A stretch of DNA of 64,000 nucleotides from Nocardia arthritidis (GTDB taxonomy: Bacteria > Actinomycetota > Actinomycetes > Mycobacteriales > Mycobacteriaceae), in the NCBI RefSeq assembly GCF_011801145.1, contig NZ_CP046172.1:6510001-6574000 (forward strand), written 5' to 3'. A model generated the notes under the pieces. That model was not told the DNA's origin and did no database searches. It saw only the letters and a program-made list of their open reading frames with translations. Below are positions 62,394-64,000 of this stretch, piece by piece (position 1 is the first letter of the stretch; the number at the start of each line of letters is the position of its first letter). Both the position numbers and the translations under genes were made by a program.

Positions 62394-63605
62394 GTGAGGC
62401 ATTGGTCGGAGTTGCCCGAGACGGCGCGGGACGCTGTTGGTGCGCTGGCGACGTTCCTCGGCGGCACCGCACTGTATCTCGCCCACCTGTCCACGATGAC
62501 CAATCGCGGCGAGGGCATACCGCTCACCGTGCGGCTCGCCCTTCTGGCCGCGGTCTGCGTCGCCACCTTCTTCCGGCGGCGAAAAGCGTTGTGGGCCATG
62601 CTCGGCGGGCTCATCCCGTTGGCGCTGGACACCTACCTCGGCCCGACGGTGTCGGTATGGGTCATCTACGCCGATCTGATCTACGCGGCCGTGCTGTACG
62701 CCGGGCCACGCGCGTCCAGGATCGTCGCGGTGGCCTGGTTCATTTTCTCCGGCGCCATGGTGCTGCTCACACTGGTGCTGACGCAGGATATGCGTGCCGT
62801 CGCGGCGGCGGTGATCGCGGTGTTCAGCTTCGTCGGCACGCCGATCTGGTGGGCGAATTCGGTGCGCACGCACAAGGAGGTCGCCGATGCCGAAAGGGCC
62901 CGGCTACAGGCCATGACCACGATCGCCGAATTGGACCGGCGCGCCGCCATCGCCGACGAGCGCAAGACGATGGCCCGCGACCTGCACGACGTGATCGCCG
63001 GGCATCTGTCGGCGATAGCCATCCAGTCCGAGGCGGCGCTTGGCGTGCTGGCCCGCATCGACGTGGATCCGAAGATGGCGGGCATCCTCGGGGCGATCCG
63101 CGCCAACAGCGTCGGCGCGCTGCAGGAGATGCGCACCATGATCGGGCTGCTGCGCAGCGACGACGGCGGCGAGGACATCGCCGCGCCGCGCGGGCTGGAC
63201 CAGCTGCCGATCCTGGTGGACGCGGCGCGGTCGGCGGGCGTCGCCGTGCGGATCCACCGCGATCCGGCCACCGTCGCACCGCCGCGCGCGGTGGATCAGG
63301 CCGCGTACCGGATCATTCAGGAGGCGTTGACCAACGCCATGAAACACGCGCCGGGCAGCCCGGTGGACATCGATATCCGGACGGAGGATTCGACTTTGAC
63401 CCTGACGGTGCGCAATCCCCTTGGCGCGGTGCGCGATAGACCGGGCGACAGCCCTCGGCACGGCCTGGTGAATATGCGCGAGCGGGCCACCGCGTTGAGC
63501 GGAACCTTCACGGCCGGGGCGGATTCCGGAGTCTGGCGGGTGAGCGCGACACTGCCGCTTTCGGTTACCGCCGATTCCGATGAAAATGCCAGGGAGACGG
63601 CATGA
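62394..63605 (+). CDS. Sensor histidine kinase (NarL/DesK type)
   Basis: A 403-residue kinase. Four or five membrane segments lie in residues 20-150, with little outside, so the signal may be in the membrane. The phospho-acceptor His is in ARDLHDVIAGHLSAIAIQSE (HisKA_3), the ATP-binding N-box in AYRIIQEALTNAMKHAPGS, and the G-box in HGLVNMRERATALSGTF. GTG 62394 is used. It overlaps the response regulator (ATGA). Confidence 0.88.
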   Translation: MRHWSELPETARDAVGALATFLGGTALYLAHLSTMTNRGEGIPLTVRLALLAAVCVATFFRRRKALWAMLGGLIPLALDTYLGPTVSVWVIYADLIYAAVLYAGPRASRIVAVAWFIFSGAMVLLTLVLTQDMRAVAAAVIAVFSFVGTPIWWANSVRTHKEVADAERARLQAMTTIAELDRRAAIADERKTMARDLHDVIAGHLSAIAIQSEAALGVLARIDVDPKMAGILGAIRANSVGALQEMRTMIGLLRSDDGGEDIAAPRGLDQLPILVDAARSAGVAVRIHRDPATVAPPRAVDQAAYRIIQEALTNAMKHAPGSPVDIDIRTEDSTLTLTVRNPLGAVRDRPGDSPRHGLVNMRERATALSGTFTAGADSGVWRVSATLPLSVTADSDENARETA

Positions 63606-64000
63606 TCCGGGTATTGATCGCCGACGATCACGGCGCGATCCGAGCCGGGCTGCGGATGATCCTGGACACCGAGGACGATATCGAGGTGGTCGGCGAGGCC
63701 GCCGACGGCGATATCGCGGTGACGCAGGCCAGGGCGCTGCGCCCCGATGTGGTGCTGATGGACGTGCGAATGCCCGGCGTCGACGGCATCAGCGCCACCG
63801 AGCGGATCACCGAGGAGGGACCGGCCCGCGTACTCATCCTCACCACCTTCGACCTGGACGAATACGTTTTCCGGACGCTGCGGGCCGGTGCGTCGGGATT
63901 CATCCTGAAATCGGCGTCGGGCCGGGAGTTGGTCGACGCGGTGCGCCGGGTCGCGGCGGGCGACGGCGTGCTGGCCCCGGAGGTGACGCGGGCGGTGATC
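63602..64000 (+). CDS. NarL-type response regulator, cut by the window edge
   Basis: The receiver domain is complete: acidic pair in VLIADDHGAIRAGLRMIL, phospho-acceptor Asp in DVVLMDVRMPGVDG, Thr in LILTTFDLDEYVF and Lys in SGFILKSASGRELVDAV. The LuxR-type DNA-binding domain should follow beyond base 64000. It starts on the kinase stop codon (ATGA), so it is the kinase partner. Confidence 0.9.
   Translation, partial: MIRVLIADDHGAIRAGLRMILDTEDDIEVVGEAADGDIAVTQARALRPDVVLMDVRMPGVDGISATERITEEGPARVLILTTFDLDEYVFRTLRAGASGFILKSASGRELVDAVRRVAAGDGVLAPEVTRAVI

Overview
The window looks like a high-GC, mycolic-acid-type actinobacterium, most likely Nocardia or a close relative. The DNA is GC-rich throughout with many GTG starts. 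From about 15.4 to 51.5 kb the gene order matches, from memory and not by computation, the Mycobacterium tuberculosis segment Rv2670c to Rv2703: zapE-like ATPase, RibD-like reductase, lipoprotein hydrolase, aftC, msrB, hemQ, hemY, hemE, DUF3000, rnd, dxs, a TrmA-like RNA methylase, an APC permease, two trkA genes, DUF3159, OB-fold, hydrolase, DUF3710, dut, DUF3093, DUF4193, cei, suhB, ppgK, sigA.

Left flank (1-15.2 kb): accessory genes. In order these are a frameshifted LysR regulator cut by the window edge; a StrR-type ParB-domain regulator; a divergent pair of secreted papain-fold cysteine peptidases with a lipoprotein; a P450/flavin monooxygenase operon and a second P450 closed off by its own terminator; an MFS/GNAT pair; an alpha/beta hydrolase; an ABC-2 exporter with a GbsR/MarR regulator and a palindromic operator candidate; and a frameshifted secreted tyrosine phosphatase.

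Conserved core (15.4-51.5 kb): heme synthesis (hemE, hemY, hemQ), isoprenoid precursor synthesis (dxs), arabinan synthesis (aftC), potassium uptake (two TrkA proteins), nucleotide hygiene (dut), envelope integrity (cei), inositol phosphatase (suhB), polyphosphate glucokinase and the primary sigma factor. Accessory genes interrupt it at several points. A flavohemoglobin fused to a headless NsrR remnant and an Imm8-type immunity gene lie inside the heme cluster. A PVA-dehydrogenase-like beta-propeller follows rnd, and a glutaminase-STAS-cNMP fusion follows dxs. The TrmA-like methylase carries a disordered insert of about 150 residues.

Right flank (51.7-64 kb): an MHYT membrane sensor; a 1,005-bp segment bounded by 19-bp perfect inverted repeats that holds a small secreted-protein gene and an IS982-type relic; a CPA1 antiporter; two paralogous lipoproteins; eutBC; a rhomboid-like protein; a KhtTU-type K+/H+ antiporter; and a NarL-type two-component system running off the edge.

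Best candidates for a second look are the NsrR-Hmp fusion beside imm8, the inverted-repeat-bounded cassette, the Arg/Gly-rich insert in the RNA methylase, and a 64-bp dispersed intergenic repeat. Three genes (lysR, the phosphatase, hemQ) each carry an apparent one-base frameshift. Since hemQ should be needed for heme, sequencing error is a serious explanation for these.
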